The notes below the pieces were generated by a model, which saw only the letters and a program-made list of their open reading frames with translations, ran no database searches and was not told the DNA's origin. Source: Lysinibacillus odysseyi (lineage in GTDB: Bacteria; Bacillota; Bacilli; Bacillales_A; Planococcaceae). From it: a stretch of DNA of 64,000 nucleotides. Positions 55,841-64,000 of this stretch are shown here, piece after piece. Every line of letters begins with the position of its first letter. The first letter of the stretch is position 1. The position numbers were made by a program, and so were the translations under genes. The stretch spans positions 992,001-1,056,000 of the forward strand of contig JABUKB010000001.1 in assembly GCA_014595895.1 (NCBI GenBank). Direction: 5' to 3'.

Positions 55841-56463
55841 ACTATTTTCCATTAATGATGAATATCGATTATAAAAAAGTGGTCATCGTGGGTGGGGGAA
55901 ATGTAGCGCGCCAAAAAGTACAAGCGCTGCTTCCCACCAAAGCGATGATTACAGTGGTGAGTCCGGAAGTGGTCGATTCACTACAGCATTATATTGCAGA
56001 AGGTAAAGTTACCTGGAAACAAAAGCAATTTGAACCTGTCGATTTAGATGATGCGGTTCTGATTTTTGCAGTAACAAATGAAACAGAGGTAAATGATGCT
56101 GTCGAAGAGGCAGCGCAACATTGGCAATTGCTAAATCGTGCCGATGCCAAAGGACGTATGGACTTTATGAACCCAGCCGTTGTTCGCCGGGATGAGCTTG
56201 TCTTGACAGTCTCCACATCTGGCGCAAGTCCTGCGTTAACAAGAAAAATCAAACATGATTTAGCAGCTCAATATGATGAAACTTATGTGGCGTATATAGC
56301 CTTTTTAAAAGCAGCACGTCAGCAAATTTTAGAAAAATTCCAAGGTGATGAAAAAAAGGCTGCATTGGATCAACTGCTTGACCCAAAAATCTTACAGTGG
56401 GTGAAGCAAAATGAATATGAAAAATGCGATGCTTTTTTACGTCAGTTAATAAAAGGAGAATAG
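55837..56463 (+). CDS. Precorrin-2 dehydrogenase (SirC/CysG-B type)
   Basis: A 208-residue siroheme-synthase N-terminal protein: YFPLMMNIDYKKVVIVGGGNVARQKVQALL NAD-binding motif, RADAKGRMDFMNPAVVRRDELVLTVSTSGASPALTRKIK. It oxidises precorrin-2 to sirohydrochlorin, feeding the cobalt-early pathway; family members sometimes chelate metal. ATG 55837 after GGGGAGG. Overlaps cbiA by four bases. Confidence 0.9.
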   Translation: MNYFPLMMNIDYKKVVIVGGGNVARQKVQALLPTKAMITVVSPEVVDSLQHYIAEGKVTWKQKQFEPVDLDDAVLIFAVTNETEVNDAVEEAAQHWQLLNRADAKGRMDFMNPAVVRRDELVLTVSTSGASPALTRKIKHDLAAQYDETYVAYIAFLKAARQQILEKFQGDEKKAALDQLLDPKILQWVKQNEYEKCDAFLRQLIKGE

Positions 56464-56465
56464 CC

Positions 56466-57227
56466 TTGAGCGGATTTGTTTATATAGTAGGAGCAGGACC
56501 AGGAGATCCTAAGTTATTAACGTTGCGCGCACTGGAATGCATTCAATTAGCGGATGTGATTTTATACGATCGTTTAGTGAATCCTTTGATTTTAAAACAT
56601 GCACAACAAGGTGCCGAGCTGATTTATTGCGGGAAAGAGCCTGGTAGACATGGGCTAATTCAAGATGAAATCCATAAAGTTTTAGTAGAAAAAGCCCAGG
56701 CTGGTAAGCAAGTGCTTCGTTTAAAAGGAGGGGATCCTTTTGTTTTTGGCAGAGGCGCGGAGGAAGCAGCGATATTGCGTCAACATGACATAGGCTATGA
56801 GGTAGTGCCTGGTATTACTGCTGGTATCGCAGCACCTGCCTATGCCGGAATTCCAGTGACGCACCGAGATCATTCCACAAGCTTTGCCATTGTTACAGGG
56901 CATGGGCGTCAGGAAAAGGGACAAGATTATTTACGTTGGGAAGCGCTTGCCCAAATTGATACGATTGCCTTTTACATGAGTGTGGGGAATATTGCTTTTA
57001 TCTCAAAGAGTTTAATAGACAATGGCAAAGATCCTCATACACCTGTGGCCGTAATTGAATGGGGTACGACAGAAAATCAACGAACAATTACAGGGCAATT
57101 AGATACGATTGCCGCTCAAATTCAAGAACAAAATATCGTAAACCCATCCATGATTTTAGTCGGTGATGTGGTGAAGGAACGCGAAAATATTGCGTGGTTT
57201 ACAGAAAGGCAGGGAGTATCATGTTAG
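56466..57227 (+). CDS. Uroporphyrinogen-III C-methyltransferase (SUMT)
   Basis: A 253-residue SUMT: FVYIVGAGPGDPKLLTLRALE, LYDRLVNPLIL, RLKGGDPFVFGRGAEEA, VVPGITAGIAAPAYAGIPVTHRDHSTSFAIVTGH. It makes precorrin-2, the substrate for the neighbouring dehydrogenase. TTG start at 56466, seven bases after AAAGGAG, two bases after the previous stop. Confidence 0.94.
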   Translation: MSGFVYIVGAGPGDPKLLTLRALECIQLADVILYDRLVNPLILKHAQQGAELIYCGKEPGRHGLIQDEIHKVLVEKAQAGKQVLRLKGGDPFVFGRGAEEAAILRQHDIGYEVVPGITAGIAAPAYAGIPVTHRDHSTSFAIVTGHGRQEKGQDYLRWEALAQIDTIAFYMSVGNIAFISKSLIDNGKDPHTPVAVIEWGTTENQRTITGQLDTIAAQIQEQNIVNPSMILVGDVVKERENIAWFTERQGVSC

Positions 57228-57775
57228 CAGCATTAAAGAAACGACGAGCTATTCGTAATTTCTTACCACAGCCTGTGGAACGAGAAAAAATTGAAAAACT
57301 TTTAGAGGCAGCCACTTATGCTCCAAACGATAGAATGCGTGAGCCATGGCATTTTTATATTTTACAAGGAGAAAGCTTAAAGAACTATGAGCAGGTTGCG
57401 CTTAGTTATCTGCAAGAGCGTTTTCCAACAAAGCCAAACTTGGTGCAAAGTTCAATGGAGGCCATCACGAACACTCCGCTCATCATTGTCGTTACATCGT
57501 CTATTGTAGAAGGAGACGAGGGTGCGACAAAAGATAATACCTTTGCCGTAAGCAGTGCGATTATGTCGATGTGGTTAATGGCAGAAGAACTTGGTCTTGG
57601 CATGGTTTGGCGTACACGCGGTGTAGGGCTGGTACATGACACTGCATTACATGCATTTATTGGTGCATCTGAAAATGAACAGCTAGTTGGTACGTTATGT
57701 ATTGGATACCCAGAAGAATGGATTACGAATGAAAAGAAACGAACACCTTTTTTAGAAAAGACAACGTGGCTATAG
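57221..57775 (+). CDS. Nitroreductase-family protein in cobalamin operon (CbiY-like)
   Basis: A 184-residue FMN nitroreductase-fold protein: KKRRAIRNFLPQPVEREKIEKLLEAATYAPNDRMREPWHFYIL and GLGMVWRTRGVGL. A homologue (CbiY) sits at the same place in the B. megaterium operon. The operon link suggests corrinoid reduction before adenosylation or a BluB-like step; BluB signature residues are not clear, so I leave it open. ATG 57221 after AGGGAG; overlaps SUMT by seven bases. Confidence 0.78.
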   Translation: MLAALKKRRAIRNFLPQPVEREKIEKLLEAATYAPNDRMREPWHFYILQGESLKNYEQVALSYLQERFPTKPNLVQSSMEAITNTPLIIVVTSSIVEGDEGATKDNTFAVSSAIMSMWLMAEELGLGMVWRTRGVGLVHDTALHAFIGASENEQLVGTLCIGYPEEWITNEKKRTPFLEKTTWL

Positions 57776-57785
57776 AGGGGGACTT

Positions 57786-58328
57786 GTGGTGGCTCAAAAA
57801 GGAATGCTATTAGTGTATACGGGCAACGGAAAAGGAAAAACAACCGCTTCTCTAGGGGTTACCTTACGTGCAATCGGGCGTGGAATGAATGTGAAGTACT
57901 TTCAGTTCATTAAATCACCAGAGCGCACATACGGGGAACAAATTGCTCTACGTAAATTAGGTGTGGAAACAGTGCAATTAGGCATTGGTTTTACTTGGAC
58001 AAAGACACCTGAAGAACATCGGGAGGCTCTCCGAAATGCATGGCAAATTGTCAAAGAAGAATTGAAAAATCCATCGACTGATTTGCTCGTACTGGACGAA
58101 TTAAACAATGCACTTGCCATTTCCAGATTTCCAATTGAGGATGTATTGCCATTAGCGGAAGTTTTGGAAGCGATTCAAAACCGTCCCGAAAAGATGCATC
58201 TCGTTGTAACCGGTCGTTCAGCACATCCAACCCTTCTTGAAATGGCGGATTTGGTGTCTTCAGTAGAGGCGACAAAGCACTATTATGAAGAGCAAGACGT
58301 CACAGCGATGAAGGGGCTAGAGTTTTAA
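57786..58328 (+). CDS. btuR: Corrinoid adenosyltransferase BtuR/CobO
   Basis: A 180-residue ATP:corrinoid adenosyltransferase of the CobA/CobO P-loop type: LLVYTGNGKGKTTASLGVTLRAIGRG and VLDELNNAL. It attaches the adenosyl group to cobalt. GTG at 57786 or 57789 follows GAGGGGG. Its stop overlaps the cbiP start (TAATG). Confidence 0.94.
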   Translation: MVAQKGMLLVYTGNGKGKTTASLGVTLRAIGRGMNVKYFQFIKSPERTYGEQIALRKLGVETVQLGIGFTWTKTPEEHREALRNAWQIVKEELKNPSTDLLVLDELNNALAISRFPIEDVLPLAEVLEAIQNRPEKMHLVVTGRSAHPTLLEMADLVSSVEATKHYYEEQDVTAMKGLEF

Positions 58329-59809
58329 TGCGTGCAATCATGATTCAAGGGACGTCATCGGATGTAGGAAAAAGTGTTCTATGTACAGCACTTTGCCGGA
58401 TTTTAGCCAATGACGGGTTTCGAGTGGCTCCCTTTAAGTCGCAAAATATGGCATTGAATTCGTATATCACAAAAGATGGCGGCGAAATTGGACGGGCGCA
58501 AGGTGTCCAGGCAGAAGCAGCAAAAATTGATGCCACAACGGATATGAACCCCATTTTATTAAAGCCAAAGGGAGATATGGTATCCGAGGTCATTTTGCAT
58601 GGCAAACATTTCGCCAATATGGATGCGCTCAGTTACCGGGAGAATTTTGTTGAAACAGTTATGCCTGAAATACGCACATCTCTTGCAAGGTTAAGTGAAA
58701 AATTCGACGTACTTGTATTAGAGGGAGCGGGCAGTCCCGCTGAAATCAATCTAAAAAGCCGCGATATAGCCAACATGCGGATGGCCCATGAAACGGATGC
58801 TGCGGTTATATTAGTAGCGGATATTGAACGTGGTGGTGTATTTGCTTCGATCGTCGGGACTCTGATGTTATTGGATGAAAAGGAACGAGCACGAGTAAAA
58901 GGGATTGTGATCAATAAATTCCGCGGCATGAAAGAGTTATTGACGAACGGTATTGAATGGCTTGAGAACTATACAGGCATCCCGGTGCTCGGTGTTATTC
59001 CATATATGGATGTTCAAATTGAGGCAGAGGATTCGATGGCCTTATCAAGTCTTCGTTTAAAGAAGCCCCAGCAACATGAGTTTGCCATTGATGTTGCTGT
59101 GATACGTTTACCGCGTATTTCGAATTTTACAGATTTAGATCCGTTGTTTGAAGAACCAGGGGTAGGCGTGCGATTTGTGACATCGCTGAGTGATTTGAAA
59201 AATCCAGATGTACTCATTTTACCAGGCACGAAAAATACAGTAGAAGATTTTTTATGGTTGCAGCAAACCGGACTAATGCAAGGTGTCCTGAGATTGGCAG
59301 CGCAAGGTTGTAGAATCATAGGAATTTGTGGTGGCTATCAAATGCTTGGTGAGACCATTCGGGATGAACAGGCAATTGAAAGTACAGGAGGCACCTATTT
59401 AGCACTGGGATTATTGCCTATTGAAACGACCTTTATAGGTGAAAAACAAACCATTCAAGTGAGTGGCAAAAGTTGTACAGGGCATGAAATAGATGGTTAC
59501 GAAATACATCTAGGACGTAGCGTAGCAACAAAACCTGTGCAATCTTTCATTGCATTTGATGATGGACGAGTGGATGGCGTCTATACGGAACAAGTTATCG
59601 GTACATATGTACATGGAATTTTCCAGAATCGGTTGTTTACACGGGAGTATTTTAATGACATACGAAAGCATATGGGATTGGAAGTACTTTCGACAGACGT
59701 ACTCTCTGATTTCGAGCGCCGCGAACAGGCATATGAAATGCTGGACCAGCATGTACGTGAGCACTTAAACATGAAAAAAATCTACAACTTAATAGATTCA
59801 TCAGTGTAG
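58328..59809 (+). CDS. cbiP: Cobyric acid synthase CbiP/CobQ
   Basis: A 493-residue glutamine-dependent amidotransferase: IQGTSSDVGKSVLCTALCRIL, FKSQNMALNS, VLEGAGSPAEINL; GATase Cys in GICGGYQMLG and His in GTYVHGIFQN. It amidates four side chains to give (adenosyl)cobyric acid. Last gene of the synthetic block; its stop lies inside the P1 region of riboswitch 2. Confidence 0.95.
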   Translation: MRAIMIQGTSSDVGKSVLCTALCRILANDGFRVAPFKSQNMALNSYITKDGGEIGRAQGVQAEAAKIDATTDMNPILLKPKGDMVSEVILHGKHFANMDALSYRENFVETVMPEIRTSLARLSEKFDVLVLEGAGSPAEINLKSRDIANMRMAHETDAAVILVADIERGGVFASIVGTLMLLDEKERARVKGIVINKFRGMKELLTNGIEWLENYTGIPVLGVIPYMDVQIEAEDSMALSSLRLKKPQQHEFAIDVAVIRLPRISNFTDLDPLFEEPGVGVRFVTSLSDLKNPDVLILPGTKNTVEDFLWLQQTGLMQGVLRLAAQGCRIIGICGGYQMLGETIRDEQAIESTGGTYLALGLLPIETTFIGEKQTIQVSGKSCTGHEIDGYEIHLGRSVATKPVQSFIAFDDGRVDGVYTEQVIGTYVHGIFQNRLFTREYFNDIRKHMGLEVLSTDVLSDFERREQAYEMLDQHVREHLNMKKIYNLIDSSV

Positions 59810-59950
59810 CAATACTTAAAAGGGAAGTGTGATGGAAAGTCACCACGGTACCCGCCACTGTGAAGCGGAGAGCTGTAAAAGTTACCACTGCAACAATTTG
59901 CGGGAAGGTTTACAGGTTTGATGATGCGAAGTCAGGATACCTGCTGATGA
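59798..59950 (+). ncRNA. Cobalamin riboswitch 2 (transport block)
   Basis: P1 pairs TCATCAG (59798-59804, inside cbiP) with CTGATGA (59944-59950). B12 box features: AAAAGGGAAG, GTACCCGCCACTGTGAAG, CCACTG, GCGGGAAGG, GAAGTCAGGATACCTGC. It precedes a terminator at 60012-60040 and the btu genes, giving them their own B12 control even if cbi transcription reads in. Confidence 0.92.
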
Positions 59951-60011
59951 AGAAAGATGTTGTTCTTACGGGAGTATAGGAACCGATGTATAGGCATACA
60001 TAGGTTCTTTT

Positions 60012-60040
60012 CGTATAAACAGTTGTTTATACGTTTTTTT
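60012..60040 (+). terminator. Riboswitch 2 terminator
   Basis: CGTATAAAC / GTTTATACG around AGTT, then TTTTTTT. A second hairpin (GAACC..GGTTC, ~59981-60006) lies upstream and may be part of the switching mechanism. Confidence 0.82.
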
Positions 60041-60079
60041 ACGTAAAAAAGAGATGATAACAAGAAAGGAGATTCAGCA

Positions 60080-60916
60080 GTGAGAGGGTCACCTTTACAA
60101 ATCGATTTTGAAAAGCTCTGGAAAGAAGGCATGCATGATTGGCAGGGCAAAATGCCTGAACGCATGATAAATGATCACTTAGAAGAAGATTATTGGGCGC
60201 AATCCATGAAAAAGAAGGCAGCTTGGCAGACCGACGCACACGCACAGCCCATTTTTAATAAAATGAAAAAATATATCCCAAGAGGAGCGACCTGCCTGGA
60301 AATAGGGCCGGGTTGGGGAAATTATACTTTTCCCTTATCTGAAGAAGTTTCAAAGCTTACTTTAGTGGATGGTTCAGCCAGTGTGTTGCGTTATTTGCAG
60401 CAATATTTTCAGGACGAAGAAAAAGTGCAGTATATACAGGCAAAATGGGAAGAAGCTCAGGTGGAACCCCATGACATTGTGTTAGGCGTGAACTGTTATT
60501 ACCGCATCTACGAGATGAATGCAGCACTTTTGAAAATGAACAAGTTGGCTAAAAAACGGGCGATTATTGGGATGACGACAGGTCCTATTCAGCCGCATTA
60601 TGTGGTATTAGATAAGGAGTTTGGCTACGACATCAAGTATCCGCGACGTGATTATATCGAAATTTTAAATATGTTATATCAGTTAGGCATTTATGCTGAT
60701 TGTGAACTGTTGCCATTAGAGAGAATTTATCGCTATGACAGCTACGAAGCTTTGTATCATGCACAAAGCAAGAAAATTCTATCCGAACAATTTCAGATGG
60801 AGGATGTAAAAAAAGCACTAGCTAACTTTATAACCGAGGAAGATGGACAAGTTGTATATCGTCACACATTTTATGCGGCCATTATTAGCTGGGAGCCTGT
60901 GAAAATCAATGAATAA
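60080..60916 (+). CDS. SAM-dependent methyltransferase in the B12 transport operon
   Basis: A 278-residue class I methyltransferase: SAM motif I CLEIGPGWGNYTFPL near residue 72, acidic motif II LTLVDGS, then a VLGVNCYYRIYEMNA segment. Acts on an unknown substrate. First gene after riboswitch 2 and eight bases overlapping btuC, so it is B12-regulated and may modify a corrinoid or its ligand (inference). GTG start, AAGGAG upstream. Confidence 0.8.
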   Translation: MRGSPLQIDFEKLWKEGMHDWQGKMPERMINDHLEEDYWAQSMKKKAAWQTDAHAQPIFNKMKKYIPRGATCLEIGPGWGNYTFPLSEEVSKLTLVDGSASVLRYLQQYFQDEEKVQYIQAKWEEAQVEPHDIVLGVNCYYRIYEMNAALLKMNKLAKKRAIIGMTTGPIQPHYVVLDKEFGYDIKYPRRDYIEILNMLYQLGIYADCELLPLERIYRYDSYEALYHAQSKKILSEQFQMEDVKKALANFITEEDGQVVYRHTFYAAIISWEPVKINE

Positions 60917-61949
60917 AAAAAAGTTTTTCATTTGGTTTCCCTTATTATTTTTATTGCTTCTGCTGTCTGTCATTGCAGCCATTATGGTTGGCTCTGTCGG
61001 CATTACGCCGTCATTAATAGTAGAAGTACTTCTTTATAAGCTAGGATTTATACATGAAAGCACTGCATCCAAAGCGCAGCAAATCATTATTTGGGAAATT
61101 CGGGTACCTCGTGTTTTTCTAGCAGTTATTGTAGGAGCATCCTTGGCAATTTGTGGTGCGGCCATTCAAGCGTTGGTGAAAAATTCGATTGCAGATCCTT
61201 ATATATTGGGTGTATCCTCAGGTGCCTCGGTGGGAGCTACTATGGTTATTTTACTTGGTGCCTTTAGTTTTTTAGGGATATATGCTTTATCCTTTGCTGC
61301 ATTTTTAGGGGCGATAATCTCGGTAATGATTGTTTTTATGTTGGCACGTGTAGGCGGGAGAACATCGATGATTCGCCTCCTGCTGTCAGGTATAGCCGTA
61401 TCGATGGTATTAAGTGCAATGACGAATTTTATGCTGATGATGTCGAAAGAACAAGGTGGCATACAGGCGGTCATGCATTGGATGCTAGGTAGCTTAGGCG
61501 GGGCGAAATGGTCCAATATAGGTGTACCGTTTTTCGTATTTCTTATCGTATTTATACTTCTGCTGCTGAGGTACCGTCAATTAAATGCGCTGCTTCTAGG
61601 TGAGGAAACGGCAACTACCCTCGGCGTGAATATCGAGCGCTTTCGAATTTTTATTATTATACTGGTTTCTTTACTGACAGGTGTTGTCGTTGCCGTCAGC
61701 GGCAGCATTGGCTTTGTGGGTTTGATTGTCCCTCATATTGTGCGGATGCTCGTTGGTTCGAATTACAAAGTTGTATTGCCGCTAAGCGCTCTCATGGGAT
61801 CACTTTTTATCGTATGGGCAGATATGGGAGCACGTGTTGCGATTGCGCCAGAAGAGATGCCAATTGGAATCATTACCGCTTTATGTGGCAGCCCATTCTT
61901 TATTTGGATGCTGCGTCGCCAACGTTATGCATTTGGGGAGGGGGACTAA
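60909..61949 (+). CDS. btuC: BtuC-type corrinoid ABC permease
   Basis: A 346-residue FecCD-family permease with ~ten helices. Typical blocks: IWEIRVPRVFLAVIVGASLAICGAAIQALVKN, LADPYILGVSSGAS-like (IADPYILGVSSGAS), GSIGFVGLIVPHIVRMLVG near the C-terminus. Riboswitch 2 upstream supports B12 or cobinamide rather than iron-siderophore uptake. ATG overlaps the methyltransferase by eight bases. Confidence 0.9.
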   Translation: MNKKKFFIWFPLLFLLLLLSVIAAIMVGSVGITPSLIVEVLLYKLGFIHESTASKAQQIIIWEIRVPRVFLAVIVGASLAICGAAIQALVKNSIADPYILGVSSGASVGATMVILLGAFSFLGIYALSFAAFLGAIISVMIVFMLARVGGRTSMIRLLLSGIAVSMVLSAMTNFMLMMSKEQGGIQAVMHWMLGSLGGAKWSNIGVPFFVFLIVFILLLLRYRQLNALLLGEETATTLGVNIERFRIFIIILVSLLTGVVVAVSGSIGFVGLIVPHIVRMLVGSNYKVVLPLSALMGSLFIVWADMGARVAIAPEEMPIGIITALCGSPFFIWMLRRQRYAFGEGD

Positions 61950-61950
61950 T

Positions 61951-62739
61951 ATGTTACAGCTTCAAGAAATTGAATTTGCCGTTGCAGAAAAGCAAATTAT
62001 TAAAAATATCTCGTTAACGATTGAAGAAGGTAAATTTGTCGGGATTATAGGACCCAATGGTAGCGGAAAAACGACGATGCTCAAAATCCTTTACCGCCAC
62101 TTAAAACAAACATCTGGAAACGTGACACTACATGAAAAAGATATTTGGGATGTTACTCCTAAAACATTTGCAAAACAAATGGCAGTAGTCAGTCAGGAAT
62201 CTACGGTGCTGTTCGATTTCACTGTCAAAGAATTAGTGCTAATGGGCCGTCTACCATATAAAAAATGGATGAGTGCTGATAATAAAGAGGATTATGCAAT
62301 CGTTGAAGAAAGTATGAGACTGGCAAATATCTCTCACTTGGCAGATCGAACATTACATAATTTATCTGGCGGAGAAAAAAAGCGGGTTATGCTTGCGCGT
62401 GCTCTTGCACAGAAAGCTGCTATTCTCGTATTGGATGAGCCAACTAACCATTTAGATATCGAACATCAGCTGCAATTGATGGATTTAGTAAGAAATTTAC
62501 CGATTACGATTATTGCGGCACTTCATGATTTGAATTTAGCGGCAGCCTATTGTGACGAACTGATTGTCATGAAAGAGGGACACTTTTATATGCAGGGGTC
62601 GCCTATGGATGTTTTAACAGAGAAGACATTGCAAGAAGTCTTTCACATTCAAGCGGGTATTGCTAAAAATCCATTTACAAACAAACTACACTTATTTTTT
62701 TATACAGATAGACATACTGAGGGAGATCATGATGAATAA
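61951..62739 (+). CDS. btuD: BtuD-type ABC ATP-binding protein
   Basis: A 262-residue ATPase: Walker A IGPNGSGKTT near residue 37, signature LSGGEKKRVMLARAL, Walker B ILVLDEPTNHLD, switch His in ALHDLNLA. Energises BtuC. ATG 61951 follows GGGAGGGGG, one base after the btuC stop; the upstream open frame is coding for btuC. Confidence 0.93.
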   Translation: MLQLQEIEFAVAEKQIIKNISLTIEEGKFVGIIGPNGSGKTTMLKILYRHLKQTSGNVTLHEKDIWDVTPKTFAKQMAVVSQESTVLFDFTVKELVLMGRLPYKKWMSADNKEDYAIVEESMRLANISHLADRTLHNLSGGEKKRVMLARALAQKAAILVLDEPTNHLDIEHQLQLMDLVRNLPITIIAALHDLNLAAAYCDELIVMKEGHFYMQGSPMDVLTEKTLQEVFHIQAGIAKNPFTNKLHLFFYTDRHTEGDHDE

Positions 62740-63715
62740 AAATAAAAAGCTCTGGGCTCCACTTGTTTTAATAGCAGCATTTTTATTAACTGCATGCGGT
62801 GGGGAAGATCAAGTAAAAAAAATAGAGGCAGATAGTTTAAAAGAAAATAGTGAAGTAGTAACGATCGAAAATGAAGGTATGACCATTGAATATAAGGAAG
62901 CGCCTAAAAAAGCAATTTCCATTAACCAACACGTTACTGAGATTATGTTGGCGTTAGAGTTAGAAGATTCAATGGTCGGCACAGCCTACTTGGATGACCA
63001 AATTTATGAGCCCCTTCAAGCAGCTTATGAAGAAGTCCCTGTATTGGCAGAGCAATATCCTTCAAAGGAGCAAATTGTTTCCGCAGAAGCAGATTTTATT
63101 TACGGGGGCTGGGCAAGTGCATTTAATGAAAAAAATGTCATGTCCCGAAAGGAGCTGCAAGAACTAGGGATAGGAAGTTATTTGCAGTCATCATCCGTAA
63201 AAGTAGGCCCTACCTTAGATGATATTTATACGGATATCCGGAATATCGCAAAAATCTTCCGAGTAGAAGCACGAGGGGAAACACTGATTAAAGAGATGAA
63301 TGAAGACATCAAAGAAATTACGGATCAGTTACCGGAAATCAAAGACCCAATTGATGTACTTGTATTTGATAGCGGGGACATCGATGTCTTTACAGCAACG
63401 CAAAACTTTATGAATACGCTGATTACAATGGCGGGAGGTCACAATGTGTTTGGTGATATCGAAGACAATTGGGCAACCGTTTCGAAAGAAGATGCTGTGG
63501 AGCGTGCGCCAGAAGCGATCGTTGTCATTGATTATGGTTCAACAACAGCACAAGAAAAAATTAACTTTTTGAAATCCGATCCGGCACTTAGCCAAACACC
63601 TGCTGTACAGAATGAACATTTTATTATTTTGCCATTATCTGCGGCATCTGAAGGTGTTCGAGTAGCGGAGGCTCTTGAAATTTTAGCAAAAGGCTTTTAT
63701 CCAGAATCATTTTAA
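62729..63715 (+). CDS. btuF: BtuF-type corrinoid-binding lipoprotein
   Basis: A 328-residue substrate-binding protein. Lipoprotein signal with lipobox LTACGG (Cys ~residue 22), then a class III periplasmic-binding fold: ISINQHVTEIMLALELEDSMVGTAYLDD, YPSKEQIVSAEADFIYGGWASAF, VDVLVFDSGDIDVFTA.., VVIDYGSTTAQEK. ATG 62729 or 62732, after GAGGGAG; overlaps btuD by 11 bases. Completes the importer with BtuC/BtuD. Confidence 0.88.
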   Translation: MMNKNKKLWAPLVLIAAFLLTACGGEDQVKKIEADSLKENSEVVTIENEGMTIEYKEAPKKAISINQHVTEIMLALELEDSMVGTAYLDDQIYEPLQAAYEEVPVLAEQYPSKEQIVSAEADFIYGGWASAFNEKNVMSRKELQELGIGSYLQSSSVKVGPTLDDIYTDIRNIAKIFRVEARGETLIKEMNEDIKEITDQLPEIKDPIDVLVFDSGDIDVFTATQNFMNTLITMAGGHNVFGDIEDNWATVSKEDAVERAPEAIVVIDYGSTTAQEKINFLKSDPALSQTPAVQNEHFIILPLSAASEGVRVAEALEILAKGFYPESF

Positions 63716-63737
63716 ACAATGAAATGGCGGTGTCTTG

Positions 63738-64000
63738 ATGAAGCAGTACATGAAACAAAACTTTGACAATGCGATGAAGCTGCCAATGCCGGGAAAAACG
63801 TTTGCGAAGTTGGGAGCAAAGGGTGACTATGTGGCATTACAGGTCCGCCCAGGATTGATTAATAAACACGTAACAAGTGAGCAGCTCATCACTCTAGCAA
63901 ATCTTGAAAAAGAGGGATCTGTAAAATACTCCGCAGGACATAGCTTCATTGTCACGATCCAGCAAAACAGTATGGAAGAAGCAATAGAAATGCTCACGCA
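63738..64000 (+). CDS. Nitrite/sulfite reductase-like protein, partial
   Basis: Open from ATG 63738 to the window end. The visible 87 residues match a NIR/SIR ferredoxin-like half-domain: VALQVRPGLINKHVTSEQLITLANL and SAGHSFIVTIQQNSMEEAIEML. It resembles the C-terminal extension of CbiH60. Being just 22 bases behind btuF it is probably B12-regulated. A full protein may carry siroheme and 4Fe-4S sites, which lie beyond the window. Confidence 0.7.
   Translation, partial: MKQYMKQNFDNAMKLPMPGKTFAKLGAKGDYVALQVRPGLINKHVTSEQLITLANLEKEGSVKYSAGHSFIVTIQQNSMEEAIEMLT

Noticed and set aside
1-64000. CRISPR array or complete prophage
   Set aside because: No regularly spaced direct repeats, cas genes or phage structural genes were seen.

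Overview
The window is AT-rich, sporulating Firmicute DNA. It carries spore-coat CotF-like genes, a gerA-type germination operon, comQXPA quorum sensing, AGGAGG ribosome binding sites and frequent TTG/GTG starts. Gene content (anaerobic cobalamin operon with a CbiH60-type fusion, BioY-BioB, PanF-YhdT, TrhO) suggests Bacillales, most like the Planococcaceae (Lysinibacillus/Solibacillus type). The genus is inference only.

Layout. 1-4.7 kb: tail of an unknown gene, then a reverse-strand comQ-comX-comP-comA quorum-sensing locus. It holds two intact, nearly identical comX genes created by a ~473-bp tandem duplication, which also left degenerate comQ-tail and comP-head copies. 5-9.9 kb: DUF2975/HTH pair, luciferase-like monooxygenase, a divergent TetR/SDR pair with shared inverted-repeat operators, and tRNA hydroxylase TrhO. 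10-19 kb: small membrane and lipoproteins, a hotdog thioesterase, PanF/YhdT, ChrA, a glutamate/dicarboxylate symporter, and CobD-CobC. 19-27 kb: two chemoreceptors (one coupled to an acyl-synthase-like GNAT), an acyl-ACP desaturase-like diiron protein, and relics of an IS200/IS605 element and of an integrative element (integrase C-terminus plus tRNA 3'-half). 27-38 kb: tandem CNNM/CorC transporters, CPBP protease, MFS, fumarase, LURP-one protein, CtaG/DUF2243. 38-44 kb: sporulation/germination block (AzoR, small ORF, CotF-like proteins, gerA/gerB/gerC-type operon) with two copies of a sigma-G-like promoter. 44-45.7 kb: bioY-bioB behind a BirA-like operator.

46-64 kb is one directional vitamin B12 locus. 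A cobalamin riboswitch with terminator precedes cbiH60-cbiJ-cbiC-cbiD-cbiET-cbiL-cbiF-cbiG-cbiA-sirC-like-sumT-nitroreductase-btuR-cbiP. A second cobalamin riboswitch, whose P1 helix overlaps the end of cbiP, then precedes a SAM methyltransferase, the BtuC-BtuD-BtuF importer and a nitrite/sulfite-reductase-like gene that runs off the window. Together they would make adenosylcobyric acid and import corrinoids, with both blocks switched off by B12. No recognisable cobalt chelatase (CbiX/CbiK) is in the window, and CobD/CobC sit 28 kb away.
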